From positions 124,001 to 188,000 of the forward strand of contig NZ_BMIV01000002.1 of NCBI RefSeq assembly GCF_014642735.1: 64,000 nucleotides of DNA. Reading direction: 5' to 3'. The notes under the pieces were generated by a model. The model did no database searches, was not told the origin of the DNA, and worked only from the letters and a program-made list of their open reading frames with translations. The translations under genes were made by a program, and so were the position numbers. The stretch comes from Paracoccus acridae. Lineage in GTDB: Bacteria > Pseudomonadota > Alphaproteobacteria > Rhodobacterales > Rhodobacteraceae. This document shows, one piece after another, positions 19,682 through 28,346 of this stretch (positions within the stretch are counted from its first letter, which is position 1; each line of letters starts with the position of its first letter).

Positions 19682-20785
19682 TTGCTGGACACGACCCGCG
19701 GCGATGCCTTCGTCGCCTTTGAACATGTGCAAAAAAGCTATGACGGCCAGACTCTTGTGGTCAAGGACCTGAACCTGTCCATCGGCAAGGGAGAGTTCCT
19801 GACCATGCTGGGCCCGTCGGGGTCGGGCAAGACCACCTGCCTGATGATGCTGGCGGGGTTCGAGACCGCGACCCATGGCGAGATCCGCCTGGCGGGCCGG
19901 CCGATCAACCAGGTGCCCCCGCACAAGCGCGGCATCGGCATGGTGTTCCAGAACTATGCCCTGTTCCCGCACATGACGGTCGGCGAGAACCTGTCCTTCC
20001 CGCTGGAAGTGCGCGGCATGTCGAAATCCGAACGCGACACCCGCATTACTCGCGCCCTGGACATGGTGCAGATGGGAAAGTTCGCCAACCGCCGTCCCGC
20101 CCAGCTGTCGGGCGGCCAGCAGCAGCGCATCGCGCTGGCCCGCGCGCTGGTCTTCGACCCCGAACTGGTGCTGATGGACGAACCGCTGGGCGCCTTGGAC
20201 AAGCAGTTGCGCGAACACATGCAGTTCGAGATCAAGCACCTGCACGAACGCCTTGGAATCACCTGCGTCTATGTCACCCATGACCAGGGCGAGGCGCTGA
20301 CCATGTCGGACCGGGTGGCGGTCTTCAACGACGGGCGCATCCAGCAGCTTGCCGCGCCCGCCGATCTTTATGAACGCCCCGAGAACAGCTTCGTGGCCCA
20401 GTTCATCGGCGAGAACAACAAGCTGCCCGGCGTGATCGAGGATCTGTCGGGCGACAAGGCCTTGGTGCGCCTGAAGACGGGCGAGCTGATCGACGCCACC
20501 CCCGTCAACGTGCGCGAGAAGGGCCAGCAGACGCTGGTGTCGATCCGCCCCGAACGGGTCGAGTTCAAGCCCGAGATGATGCCCCCCGGCGCCCACATGA
20601 TCGGCGCCGAGGTCTGCGAGGTGATCTATATGGGCGACATCCTGCGCGCCCGCCTGAAGGTCGCGGGCAGCGCGGATTTCGTCATGAAGATGCGCAACAC
20701 CATCGGCCAGACCCGGCTGGAACCCGGCCAGCAGATCAAGATCGGCTGGCATCCCGCCGACGCCCGCGCCCTGGACCCGGTCTGA
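19682..20785 (+). CDS. polyamine-type ABC importer, ATP-binding protein
   Basis: 367 residues. Walker A GPSGSGKTT, signature LSGGQQQR, Walker B LVLMDEPLGALD and a switch His in VTHDQGEALTMSDR. The C-terminal third is a TOBE regulatory domain (SIRPERVEFKPEM). Closest in pattern to PotA/PotG. Start is TTG at 19682 with GGGAGAG upstream. First gene of a six-gene operon: ATPase, three binding proteins and two permeases. The substrate is not certain: spermidine/putrescine, or another small organic compound. Confidence 0.92.
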   Translation: MLDTTRGDAFVAFEHVQKSYDGQTLVVKDLNLSIGKGEFLTMLGPSGSGKTTCLMMLAGFETATHGEIRLAGRPINQVPPHKRGIGMVFQNYALFPHMTVGENLSFPLEVRGMSKSERDTRITRALDMVQMGKFANRRPAQLSGGQQQRIALARALVFDPELVLMDEPLGALDKQLREHMQFEIKHLHERLGITCVYVTHDQGEALTMSDRVAVFNDGRIQQLAAPADLYERPENSFVAQFIGENNKLPGVIEDLSGDKALVRLKTGELIDATPVNVREKGQQTLVSIRPERVEFKPEMMPPGAHMIGAEVCEVIYMGDILRARLKVAGSADFVMKMRNTIGQTRLEPGQQIKIGWHPADARALDPV

Positions 20786-20847
20786 CCGGCGCCCCCGGGG
20801 CCACGAATGACGGCGAATGCCGCATGTCCTTGCAGTTGGAGTGATAG

Positions 20848-21918
20848 ATGAAAAAGACGCTTGCCTTGACTACCGCGCTTGGCCTGATCGGCTTTCCTGC
20901 GCTGGCCGAAGTGAACCTGCTGTCCTGGGGCGGGGCCTATGGCAACAGCCACCTGGAAGCCTATGCCAAGCCTTTCGAGGCTGAAACCGGCATCAAGGTG
21001 AACATGGCGGATGCCGACAATCCCGCCACCCCCATCAAGGCGATGGTCGAGGCGGGCAATGTCACCACCGACGTGGCCTCGGTCGAATATGCCGATGCGG
21101 TGCGCCTGTGCGACGAAGGCCTGCTTGAGGAAATCGACCCGGCGATCCTGGTCGCGGCCGAGGACGGCACCGCCGCCACCGACGACTTCATCGAAGGCGC
21201 GATCACCGAATGCTTCGTCGCCACCGACGTCTATTCGATGGTCCTGGCCTATGACGACAGCAAGTTCCCCGACGCCAAGCCCGCCACCCCGGCGGATTTC
21301 TTCGATCTTGAGAAGTTTCCCGGCAAGCGCACCATGCGCAAGGGCGCCAAGTTCAACCTGGAACTGGCGCTGATGGCCGATGGCGTCCCCGCGAACGAAG
21401 TCTATGACGTGCTCGCGACGCCCGAAGGCGTGGACCGCGCCTTTGCCAAGCTGGACACGATCAAGAACCAGGTCATCTGGTGGGAAGCGGGCGCCCAGCC
21501 GCCGCAGCTTCTGGCCGATGGCGAAGTCAACATGGCCTATGCCTTCAACGGCCGGATCTTCAACGCCGCCCAAGGCGAGGGCAAGCCCTTCCAGATCATC
21601 TGGGACGGCCAGATCTATGAGATGGAAGGCTGGGTGATCCCGAAAGGGGCCAACAACCTGGAAGACGCCAAGAAGTTCGTGGCCTGGACGACCTCGCCCG
21701 CGCCGCAGGCCCGTGCGGCCGAGTTCATAAGCTATGGCCCGCCGCGCAAATCCGCCGCGGCCCTGGTCGGAAACATCGAGGGGACCGATCAGCCGATGGG
21801 TCCGCACCTGCCCACGACCGAGGAAAACCTGACCAATGCCCTGGCATCGAACCTGGAATTCTGGGTCGATCGGGACGCCGAGCTGAACGAACGCTTCAAC
21901 AGCTGGCTTGCAAGCTGA
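20848..21918 (+). CDS. PotD-like extracellular substrate-binding protein (copy 1)
   Basis: 356 residues. Signal peptide with likely cleavage after ALA at residue 20. The mature part begins EVNLLSWGGAYGNSHLEAY, typical of the PotD/PotF-like family. Shared with copies 2 and 3 are VEAGNVTTDV, RLCDEGLLEEIDP, TPEGVDRAFAKLDTIKN and the C-terminal LNERFNSWLAS. The periplasmic protein delivers substrate to the permeases encoded further on. A strong hairpin follows (21926-21948). Confidence 0.9.
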   Translation: MKKTLALTTALGLIGFPALAEVNLLSWGGAYGNSHLEAYAKPFEAETGIKVNMADADNPATPIKAMVEAGNVTTDVASVEYADAVRLCDEGLLEEIDPAILVAAEDGTAATDDFIEGAITECFVATDVYSMVLAYDDSKFPDAKPATPADFFDLEKFPGKRTMRKGAKFNLELALMADGVPANEVYDVLATPEGVDRAFAKLDTIKNQVIWWEAGAQPPQLLADGEVNMAYAFNGRIFNAAQGEGKPFQIIWDGQIYEMEGWVIPKGANNLEDAKKFVAWTTSPAPQARAAEFISYGPPRKSAAALVGNIEGTDQPMGPHLPTTEENLTNALASNLEFWVDRDAELNERFNSWLAS

Positions 21919-21925
21919 ACGGATC

Positions 21926-21948
21926 GGGGCGGGCAGAACGCCCGCCCC
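21926..21948 (+). promoter_or_regulatory. strong intercistronic hairpin after binding protein 1
   Basis: Perfect 9-bp stem GGGGCGGGC/GCCCGCCCC (21926-21934 with 21940-21948), 5-base loop, no T-run. It stands 8 bases after the stop. A structure here commonly stabilises the upstream mRNA or thins transcription, which would yield more binding protein than permease. Confidence 0.6.
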
Positions 21949-22008
21949 AGCCCCCACAGGGGCCAAGAACAAGGGCAATGGCCCATTCATCAACGGGAGT
22001 TCAAGAAC

Positions 22009-23085
22009 GTGAAAACCACTCTGGTTCTATCCACCGCCCTTGCGGGCATGGCCTTCGCGGCGACCGCGCAAGAGGTCAATGTCGTCTCCTGGGGCGGCGC
22101 CTACGAGGTCAGCCAGGTCGAGGCCTATAACAAGCCCTTCACCCAGGCGACCGGCATCAAGGCCAACATGATCGCCGCCGACGACCCCGCCACGCCTCTC
22201 AAGGCGCAGGTCGAGGCCGGCAACGTCACCGGCGATGTCTTCGACCTGGCGATGGCCGATGCGATCCGCCTGTGCGACGAAGGCGCGCTGATGGAATTCG
22301 ATCCCGCCGACCTGCCCGCAGGTGCCGACGGCACCCCGGCGGCCGAGGATTTCGTCGAAGGTTCGCTGTCCGATTGCGCCGTGGGCAACATCGTCTGGGG
22401 AACGGTGATCGGCTATGACAAGACCAAGTTCGAGGGCGAGGCGCCCCAAACCGTCGCCGACTTCTTCGACACCGAGAAATTCCCCGGCAAGCGCGGCCTG
22501 CCCAAGTCGCCCAAGCGCACGCTGTATCTGGCGCTGATCGCCGACGGGGTGGCCGCCGACGAGGTTTACGACGTGCTGGGAACGCCCGAGGGCGTGGACC
22601 GCGCCTTTGCCAAGCTGGACACGATCAAGAACGACGTGATCTGGTGGGAGGCAGGCGCCCAGCCGATGCAGTTGCTGGCGGACGGAGAGGTGGTGATGAC
22701 CACCGTCTATAACGGCCGGATCTTCGATGCGATGGTCGGCGAGGGCAAGCCCTTCGACGTGATCTGGGACGGCCAGTACCTGGAAATCAACGCCTTCGTC
22801 GTGCCCAAGGACGCCCCCAATCCCGAAGCCGCGGTGGAATATGTGAAGTTCGCGACCGGCACCCAGCCGCTGGCGGACCAGGCGAAATACATCGCCTATG
22901 GCCCGGCGCGCCAGTCATCGGCCCCGCTGGTCGGGATGTATCAGGACGGCACGACCGAAATGGCGCCGCATATGCCGACCGAACCCGACCACCTGACATC
23001 CGCCGTTGTGGACAATCCGGAATTCTGGGCCGACCACGATGCCGAGATGACCGAACGGTTCAACAGCTGGCTGGCCGGTTCCTGA
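22009..23085 (+). CDS. PotD-like extracellular substrate-binding protein (copy 2)
   Basis: 358 residues. Signal peptide MKTTLVLSTALAGMAFAATA, mature start near QEVNVVSWGGAYEV. Same family as copies 1 and 3: VEAGNVTGDVFDLAMADAIRLCDEG, TPEGVDRAFAKLDTIKN, VIWWEAGAQPMQLL and EMTERFNSWLAGS (each quoted in short pieces). It differs from copy 1 where the ligand-contact loops are expected (for example NAFVVPKDAPN against EGWVIPKGANN), so its specificity may differ. It lies 90 bases after copy 1 and 43 before copy 3. Confidence 0.9.
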   Translation: MKTTLVLSTALAGMAFAATAQEVNVVSWGGAYEVSQVEAYNKPFTQATGIKANMIAADDPATPLKAQVEAGNVTGDVFDLAMADAIRLCDEGALMEFDPADLPAGADGTPAAEDFVEGSLSDCAVGNIVWGTVIGYDKTKFEGEAPQTVADFFDTEKFPGKRGLPKSPKRTLYLALIADGVAADEVYDVLGTPEGVDRAFAKLDTIKNDVIWWEAGAQPMQLLADGEVVMTTVYNGRIFDAMVGEGKPFDVIWDGQYLEINAFVVPKDAPNPEAAVEYVKFATGTQPLADQAKYIAYGPARQSSAPLVGMYQDGTTEMAPHMPTEPDHLTSAVVDNPEFWADHDAEMTERFNSWLAGS

Positions 23086-23128
23086 CCGGACGCGACCGCA
23101 ACTCCGAAGGTTTAGGACAGAGCTGACC

Positions 23129-24214
23129 ATGACCAGACAACTGATTGCAGGAACGGCGCTGGTGCTGATCGCCGGGGTTGCGGCCCAGGCACAGGATGCG
23201 CCGATCAACATCACCACTTATGGCGGTGCCTTCGGGGCGGCCGTGAACGAGGCCTTCGCCAAGCCCTTCACGGCCGAAACCGGCATCCAGACGACGATGG
23301 TGGACAATGACAACCCCCCGGCCACGCTGAAGGCGCAGGTCGAGGCAGGCAACATCACCAGCGACGTCTTTGACGTCGAGCAGTCGGACGTCTTGCGGCT
23401 GTGCGACGAAGGCCTGATCGAGCCGATCGACCCCGCGTTGCTGCCCGCTGCCGCCGACGGCACCCCCGCGACCGAGGATTACCTGCCCCAGGCGCTTCAC
23501 GAATGTGCGACGGCGATCATGGTGTGGTCCACGGTCATCGCCTATAACACCGAGGCCTTCCCGGACGGTGCGCCGACGACCGCCGCGGATTTCTTCGACA
23601 TCCAGAAGTTCCCCGGCAAGCGCGGCATCATCAAGCGTCCGAAATACGCGCTGGAATTCGCCTTGCTGGGCGACGGCGTGCCGGCGGACCAGGTTTACGA
23701 GGTCCTTGGCACCCCCGAAGGCGTGGACCGCGCCTTCGCCAAGCTGGACAGCATCAAGGACCAGGTCGTCTGGTGGGAGGCGGGCGCCCAGGCGCCGCAG
23801 CTTCTGGCCGACAAGGAAGTGTCGATGACGCTGGCCTATAACGGCCGGATCTTCGACGCCATCGTGGAGGAAAACAGGCCCTTCGCCTTTGTCTGGGACG
23901 GGGCGAACCTGGACATGGACTATTGGGTGGTGCCGATGGGGGCGCCCAACAAGGACACGGCGATGAAGTTCATCGCCTTCGCCTCGGACCCGGCGCGGCA
24001 GGCGGACCTGTCGAAATACATCGCCTATGGTCCCCCGCGCCAGTCGGCCTCGGCCAGCGTCGGCACCTACAAGGACGGCACGACGGAAATGGCGCCCTAT
24101 CTGCCCTCGACCCCCGAGAATGCCGCGCGTGCCCTGGTCAATGACGCCGGCTTCTGGGCCGATCACGACGCCGAACTGACCGAGCGGTTCAACAGCTGGC
24201 TGGCCGGGGCGTGA
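23129..24214 (+). CDS. PotD-like extracellular substrate-binding protein (copy 3)
   Basis: 361 residues. Signal peptide with likely cleavage after AQA (residue 21), followed by QDAPINITTYGGAFGAAV. It is the most divergent of the three at the N-terminus (TTYGGAF in place of VVSWGGAY) but shares VEAGNITSDVFDVE, RLCDEGLIEPIDPALL, TPEGVDRAFAKLDSIKD and ELTERFNSWLAGA. All three start with ATG and lie between the ATPase and permease genes, so they very probably serve one membrane complex. Confidence 0.9.
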   Translation: MTRQLIAGTALVLIAGVAAQAQDAPINITTYGGAFGAAVNEAFAKPFTAETGIQTTMVDNDNPPATLKAQVEAGNITSDVFDVEQSDVLRLCDEGLIEPIDPALLPAAADGTPATEDYLPQALHECATAIMVWSTVIAYNTEAFPDGAPTTAADFFDIQKFPGKRGIIKRPKYALEFALLGDGVPADQVYEVLGTPEGVDRAFAKLDSIKDQVVWWEAGAQAPQLLADKEVSMTLAYNGRIFDAIVEENRPFAFVWDGANLDMDYWVVPMGAPNKDTAMKFIAFASDPARQADLSKYIAYGPPRQSASASVGTYKDGTTEMAPYLPSTPENAARALVNDAGFWADHDAELTERFNSWLAGA

Positions 24215-24224
24215 CCTGACGATC

Positions 24225-24255
24225 GCTGCCGTCCCGCCAGACGCGGGGCGGCGGC
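24225..24255 (+). promoter_or_regulatory. 13-bp intercistronic hairpin before the permeases
   Basis: Stem of 13 bp (24225-24237 with 24243-24255) containing two G-U pairs, 5-base loop CAGAC, between binding protein 3 and the first permease. Like the hairpin at 21926 it has no T-run. It is a likely point of mRNA processing or partial termination. Confidence 0.55.
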
Positions 24256-24276
24256 CTTGATACAACCGAGGAATTC

Positions 24277-25575
24277 ATGGCGAACGCTCTTGATCCGCAC
24301 GCGGCCATTGCGACAACGGCTGGCGGCGTCACCGACGGCGCGCTGCGGACCGCCGACGGCAAGCCGCTTGCGCGCGCCCTGGCGCGGTCGCAATCGCTGG
24401 CCCGCCGCCGCGCCTTTCTGCTGGTGCTGCCGCTGCTGGCCTTCATCCTGATCACCTTCGTGGTGCCGATCGGGCAGATGCTGCAGCGATCCTTCTATAA
24501 CGACGGCTTCTCGGCCAACATGCCGGCGCTGTCGCAATGGTTCGCCGAAAACCCGCGCGGCACCGAACCCGACGAGGCCGCCTGGAGCGCCCTGGCCACG
24601 GACCTGCAAGCCGCCGCCGAGGCGCGGACCATCGGCGTCGTCGGCACGCGGATCAACTATGACGTGCCGGGAACACGGTCGCTGTTCACCTCGACCGGGC
24701 GCCAGGTGCGGCGCGGGATCGAGCCGCCCTATCAGGCGGCCCTGCTGGAGATCGACGAAAAATGGGGCAATCCCGCCCTGTGGTCCGCCATGCGAGAGGC
24801 GTCCAGCCCCGTGACCGGCAACTTCTATCTGGCCGCCGTGGACCGCAAGCGGGACGACACCGGCAGCATCACCCAGGTCGAGGAACGCCAGCAGGTCTAT
24901 GTGATGCTGTTCATGCGCACCTTCTGGCTGTCGCTGCTGATCACCGCGATCACCTTCGTGCTGGGCTTTCCCATCGCGCATCTTCTGGCGACGCTGCCGA
25001 TGCGCAAGTCGAACCTGCTGATGATCCTGGTGCTGCTGCCCTTCTGGACCTCGCTTCTGGTCAGGACGACAAGCTGGATGGTGCTGCTGCAACAGCAGGG
25101 CGTGATCAACGACATCTTGGTCTGGCTGGGGGTGATCGGGGCCGGGCAGCGGTTGCAGATGATCTATAACCAGACCGGCACGATCATCGCCATGACCCAT
25201 ATCCTGCTGCCCTTCATGATCCTGCCGCTGTATTCCGTGATGCGCACGATCAACCCGTCCTATGTCCGCGCCGCGCGCAGCTTGGGGGCGACAAGCTGGA
25301 CCGCCTTCCGCCGCGTCTACTTCCCGCAGACGCTGCCGGGCCTAGGGGCGGGGGCGCTTCTGGTGTTCATCCTGGCCGTCGGCTATTACATCACGCCCGC
25401 GCTTGTCGGCGGATCGTCGGGCCAGCTGATTTCCAACATGATCGCGATGCACATGACCGACACGCTGAACTGGTCGATGGCGGCGGCGCTTGCCGCGCTA
25501 CTGCTGGCCTCGGTCCTGCTGCTCTACTGGGTGTATGACCGGATGGTCGGCATCGACAACCTGAAGCTGGGGTGA
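24277..25575 (+). CDS. polyamine-type ABC importer permease (PotB-like, long first loop)
   Basis: 432 residues, against about 285 for E. coli PotB. The first helix is at about residues 47-68. A loop of about 145 residues follows, predicted periplasmic, containing DEAAWSALATDLQAAAEA and YDVPGTRSLFTSTGR. After that comes the usual five-helix permease domain from about residue 212. The cytoplasmic EAA-type loop is AARSLGATSWTAFRRVYFPQ. The enlarged loop could contact the binding proteins. It sits 4 bases before the second permease. Confidence 0.9.
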   Translation: MANALDPHAAIATTAGGVTDGALRTADGKPLARALARSQSLARRRAFLLVLPLLAFILITFVVPIGQMLQRSFYNDGFSANMPALSQWFAENPRGTEPDEAAWSALATDLQAAAEARTIGVVGTRINYDVPGTRSLFTSTGRQVRRGIEPPYQAALLEIDEKWGNPALWSAMREASSPVTGNFYLAAVDRKRDDTGSITQVEERQQVYVMLFMRTFWLSLLITAITFVLGFPIAHLLATLPMRKSNLLMILVLLPFWTSLLVRTTSWMVLLQQQGVINDILVWLGVIGAGQRLQMIYNQTGTIIAMTHILLPFMILPLYSVMRTINPSYVRAARSLGATSWTAFRRVYFPQTLPGLGAGALLVFILAVGYYITPALVGGSSGQLISNMIAMHMTDTLNWSMAAALAALLLASVLLLYWVYDRMVGIDNLKLG

Positions 25576-25578
25576 TCC

Positions 25579-26529
25579 ATGGCTGTTCCGACCTATGCAA
25601 GCCCGCTGGAGCGCATCTGGCATTACGCCTATCTGGTGATCTGCGGGCTGATCTTCTTCTTCCTGATCGCGCCGATCGTGGTGATCATCCCGCTGTCCTT
25701 CAACGCCGAGCCCTATTTCACCTTCACGGAACGGATGCGGTCCTTCGATCCCGAGGGATACAGCCTGCGCTGGTATCGCAGCCTGCTGACCTTCGGGATG
25801 CAGAACCCGGATGCGACCGGCTGGGCCTTCTGGTCGGATGCCTGGCAGAATGCGAACTGGGTGAAGGCCGCGAAGAACTCGATCATCATCGGCGTCTTCT
25901 CGACCCTGGTGGCGACGGTTCTGGGCACGCTGGCCGCCCTTGGCCTGTCGCGCCCCGAGATGCCCTTCCGCCGGGCGATCATGGCGATCCTGATCTCTCC
26001 CATGATCGTGCCGCTGATCATCACGGCGACGGGGATGTTCTTCTTCTATTCGAACCCCTGCGAGCTGCTGGGCATCTTCGGCCTGCCCACGAATTGCGGA
26101 CGGCTGGCGGGCACCTATGTCGGCGTGATCCTGGCCCATGCGACGCTGGGCATTCCCTTCGTGATCATCACCGTGACCGCGACGCTGGTGGGCTTCGATC
26201 AGTCGCTGAACCGGGCGGCGGCATCCCTGGGGGCCAATCCGCGCACGACCTTTTTCCGCGTGACCATGCCGCTGATCCTGCCCGGCGTGATCTCGGGCGC
26301 GCTGTTCGCTTTTGTGACCTCGTTCGACGAGGTGGTGGCGGTGCTGTTCATCGCCGGGCCGGAACAGCAGACCATCCCGCGCCAGATGTGGAACGGCATC
26401 CGCGAACAGATCAGCCCCGCCATCCTGGCCGTGGCGACGTTGCTGGTGATCTTTTCCATCGCGCTGCTGACCACGGTGGAGTTGTTGCGCCGGCGGTCGG
26501 AACGGATCCGGGGCGTGACGCCGCGGTGA
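25579..26529 (+). CDS. polyamine-type ABC importer permease (PotC-like)
   Basis: 316 residues, six hydrophobic helices. EAA motif NRAAASLGANPRTTFFRVTMP. It pairs with the PotB-like protein to form the transmembrane channel. An extra segment follows the first helix (FTERMRSFDPEGYSLRWYR), the usual PotC position. Last gene of the operon, followed at once by a hairpin terminator at 26532-26553. Confidence 0.92.
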   Translation: MAVPTYASPLERIWHYAYLVICGLIFFFLIAPIVVIIPLSFNAEPYFTFTERMRSFDPEGYSLRWYRSLLTFGMQNPDATGWAFWSDAWQNANWVKAAKNSIIIGVFSTLVATVLGTLAALGLSRPEMPFRRAIMAILISPMIVPLIITATGMFFFYSNPCELLGIFGLPTNCGRLAGTYVGVILAHATLGIPFVIITVTATLVGFDQSLNRAAASLGANPRTTFFRVTMPLILPGVISGALFAFVTSFDEVVAVLFIAGPEQQTIPRQMWNGIREQISPAILAVATLLVIFSIALLTTVELLRRRSERIRGVTPR

Positions 26530-26531
26530 AG

Positions 26532-26553
26532 CCTGGGGGCTTCGCGCCCCCAG
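26532..26553. terminator. terminator hairpin between convergent operons
   Basis: CTGGGGGC/GCCCCCAG stem (26533-26540 with 26546-26553) with a TTCGC loop, 3 bases after the PotC-like stop. It probably ends the importer operon, and from the other side the AEC-carrier operon. Confidence 0.7.
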
Positions 26554-26561
26554 ACCCCCGC

Positions 26562-26584
26562 GGGGTATTTGGGCAAGGAAGAAG
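26562..26584 (-). repeat. single unit of the CTTCTTC-TTG-AAATACCC repeat
   Basis: Read on the minus strand: CTTCTTCCTTG, then CC, then CAAATACCCC. It matches the arm of the inverted repeat at 17085-17132. It follows a terminator hairpin, between two convergent genes. Confidence 0.6.
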
Positions 26585-26586
26585 TC

Positions 26587-27531
26587 CTAGGGCAGGATCG
26601 CCAGCCACATCCAGATCGACAGGACCGAGACGGCCGTGCCGACAAGGACCGTGGTGGCGGCGACCCGCTTGGCGGCGCCATAAAGATTGGCGAAAAGATA
26701 GGCGTTCACGCCCGGCGCCATGGCGGCGGTCATCACCGCCGATCGCAGGCCCGCATCGTCCAGGCCGGTGATCCGGGCCAAGGCATAGGCGATACCCGGA
26801 TGGACCAGCAGCGAACAGGCGCAGCACAGGGCGATGGCGCCCATGTCCCCTTCGGGGCGATAGCGGTAGAGAACGCCCCCCAGGCCGAACAGCGCGGCGG
26901 GCAGAGCAGCGTCGGCGATCATCTGGACCGCGGCCCAGAAGCCTTCGGGCATCACCAGTCCCGCCTGTTGCAGCACGTTCATGGTCATGCCCGCCATGAT
27001 GCCGATCACCAGGGGCGTGCGCAGAACGCCCGTCATGGCGCGCAGGGCGACGCGACCCACCGACAGGCCGCTGCCATGGGCGCGCGTGAACTCCATGAAG
27101 GTGATGCCGAAGGTATAAAGCAGCGGCGAATGGATCGCGATGATCGCCCAGTTGCCCGACAGCGAGTCCGGCCCATAGGCGCGTTCCATGATCGGGATGC
27201 CCAGCAGCAGGCTGTTAGAGAACAGGCAGACAAAGCCGATCGCCACGCAATCCATGGGCGGGCGGTTGAACAGGTATCGCGCCCCCGCCCAGCCGATGAA
27301 GAAGCTGGAAAAGGCACCGATATAGAAGGGAAGCAGCACGGCCGGGCGGAACTCGGCCCCCAGGTCCAGGCGCGACATGGACAGGAACAGCAGCGTGGGC
27401 GCGGCGAAGTTCTGGGCGAAGACCATCAGGCCATCGACCGCGCTTTCGCGGAAAAGGCCGCGCCAGGCCACGACATAGCCGAAGCCCACGATCAGGAAGA
27501 CCGGGACGATGATGGTGAACAGCGCGCTCAT
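26587..27531 (-). CDS. AEC-family transporter (auxin efflux carrier-like)
   Basis: 314 residues with about 10 hydrophobic helices in two halves. AEC-type features include FAQNFAAPTLLFLSM, LFSNSLLLGIPI and the C-terminal AMAPGVNAYLFANLYG. Bacterial members export or import small organic anions, such as malate or malonate. The substrate here is unknown. The start is the ATG at 27531. It overlaps the stop of the upstream MBL hydrolase gene by 4 bases (ATGA), so it is co-transcribed with the dacC-tmk-holB-tatD genes. Confidence 0.88.
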   Translation of the reverse strand: MSALFTIIVPVFLIVGFGYVVAWRGLFRESAVDGLMVFAQNFAAPTLLFLSMSRLDLGAEFRPAVLLPFYIGAFSSFFIGWAGARYLFNRPPMDCVAIGFVCLFSNSLLLGIPIMERAYGPDSLSGNWAIIAIHSPLLYTFGITFMEFTRAHGSGLSVGRVALRAMTGVLRTPLVIGIMAGMTMNVLQQAGLVMPEGFWAAVQMIADAALPAALFGLGGVLYRYRPEGDMGAIALCCACSLLVHPGIAYALARITGLDDAGLRSAVMTAAMAPGVNAYLFANLYGAAKRVAATTVLVGTAVSVLSIWMWLAILP

Positions 27532-28346
27532 AGCGCGGCGGGGTGGTCGGGGGTATCGGCCGTGGCCTCGATCACCATGCCGTCGAAGGCGGGCTGGATA
27601 TGGTCCGGCGTCGTCGCCGCGACAGTGGCATAGTCCATGTCGATATGCATGTTCGTCAGCACCCCGCGCGGGCATTCGGACCGGGCGATCCAGTCCAGCG
27701 CCTGGGCCAGATGCGCATGGCTGGGGTGGGGCTGCGGGCGCAGGGCGTCGCAGACAAAGACCTCGGCCCCGTGGATCAGCGGCCAGGCATCGGGGGGAAT
27801 CTCCGACACGTCGGGCAGATAGACGATGCCGCCGATGCGCAGGCCCAGGGCGGTGATCTCGCCATGCTGGACGCGGAAGGGGATCAGCGTGATCGGGCCG
27901 CCGGGACCGTTCACGGTGATCGGCCCGTCGATCAGGTGCAGGTCGCAGATCGGCGTGTAATAGCTGCCGGGCGGGGTCTTGAAGATATAGCCGAAGCGGT
28001 CCAGCAACTGTTCCGAGGTGGGCATGTCGGCCCAGGCGGGGATCAGGCGGCCCGCGTTATAGGCCACCTGCCGCAGGTCGTCGATGCCGTGGATGTGGTC
28101 GGCATGGGCATGGGTAAAGACCACCGCGTCCAGCGTTCCGACATTCGCGTCCAGCAGTTGCGGCACCAGGTCCGGGCCGGTGTCGATCAGCACCTGCGTT
28201 GTGCCGTCGGGACCGGGGCGTTCCACCAGCAGCGAACAGCGGCGGCGGCGGTTCTTTGGCTCGGCCGGATCGCAGGCGCCCCAGCGGTTTCCCAGCCGGG
28301 GCACCCCGCCCGACGAGCCGCAGCCCAGGATCGTCGCCCGGATCAT
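27528..28346 (-). CDS. MBL-fold metal-dependent hydrolase (PhnP-like)
   Basis: 272 residues. Metallo-beta-lactamase fold with the metal motif HAHADHIHGIDD and the start ATILGCGSSGGVPRLG, characteristic of the PhnP/YcbX-like branch. PhnP itself is a cyclic phosphodiesterase. Orthologues of this gene directly after tatD are frequent in Rhodobacteraceae and have no proven substrate. Overlaps tatD by 4 bases (ATGA) and the AEC carrier by 4 bases. Confidence 0.88.
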   Translation of the reverse strand: MIRATILGCGSSGGVPRLGNRWGACDPAEPKNRRRRCSLLVERPGPDGTTQVLIDTGPDLVPQLLDANVGTLDAVVFTHAHADHIHGIDDLRQVAYNAGRLIPAWADMPTSEQLLDRFGYIFKTPPGSYYTPICDLHLIDGPITVNGPGGPITLIPFRVQHGEITALGLRIGGIVYLPDVSEIPPDAWPLIHGAEVFVCDALRPQPHPSHAHLAQALDWIARSECPRGVLTNMHIDMDYATVAATTPDHIQPAFDGMVIEATADTPDHPAAL

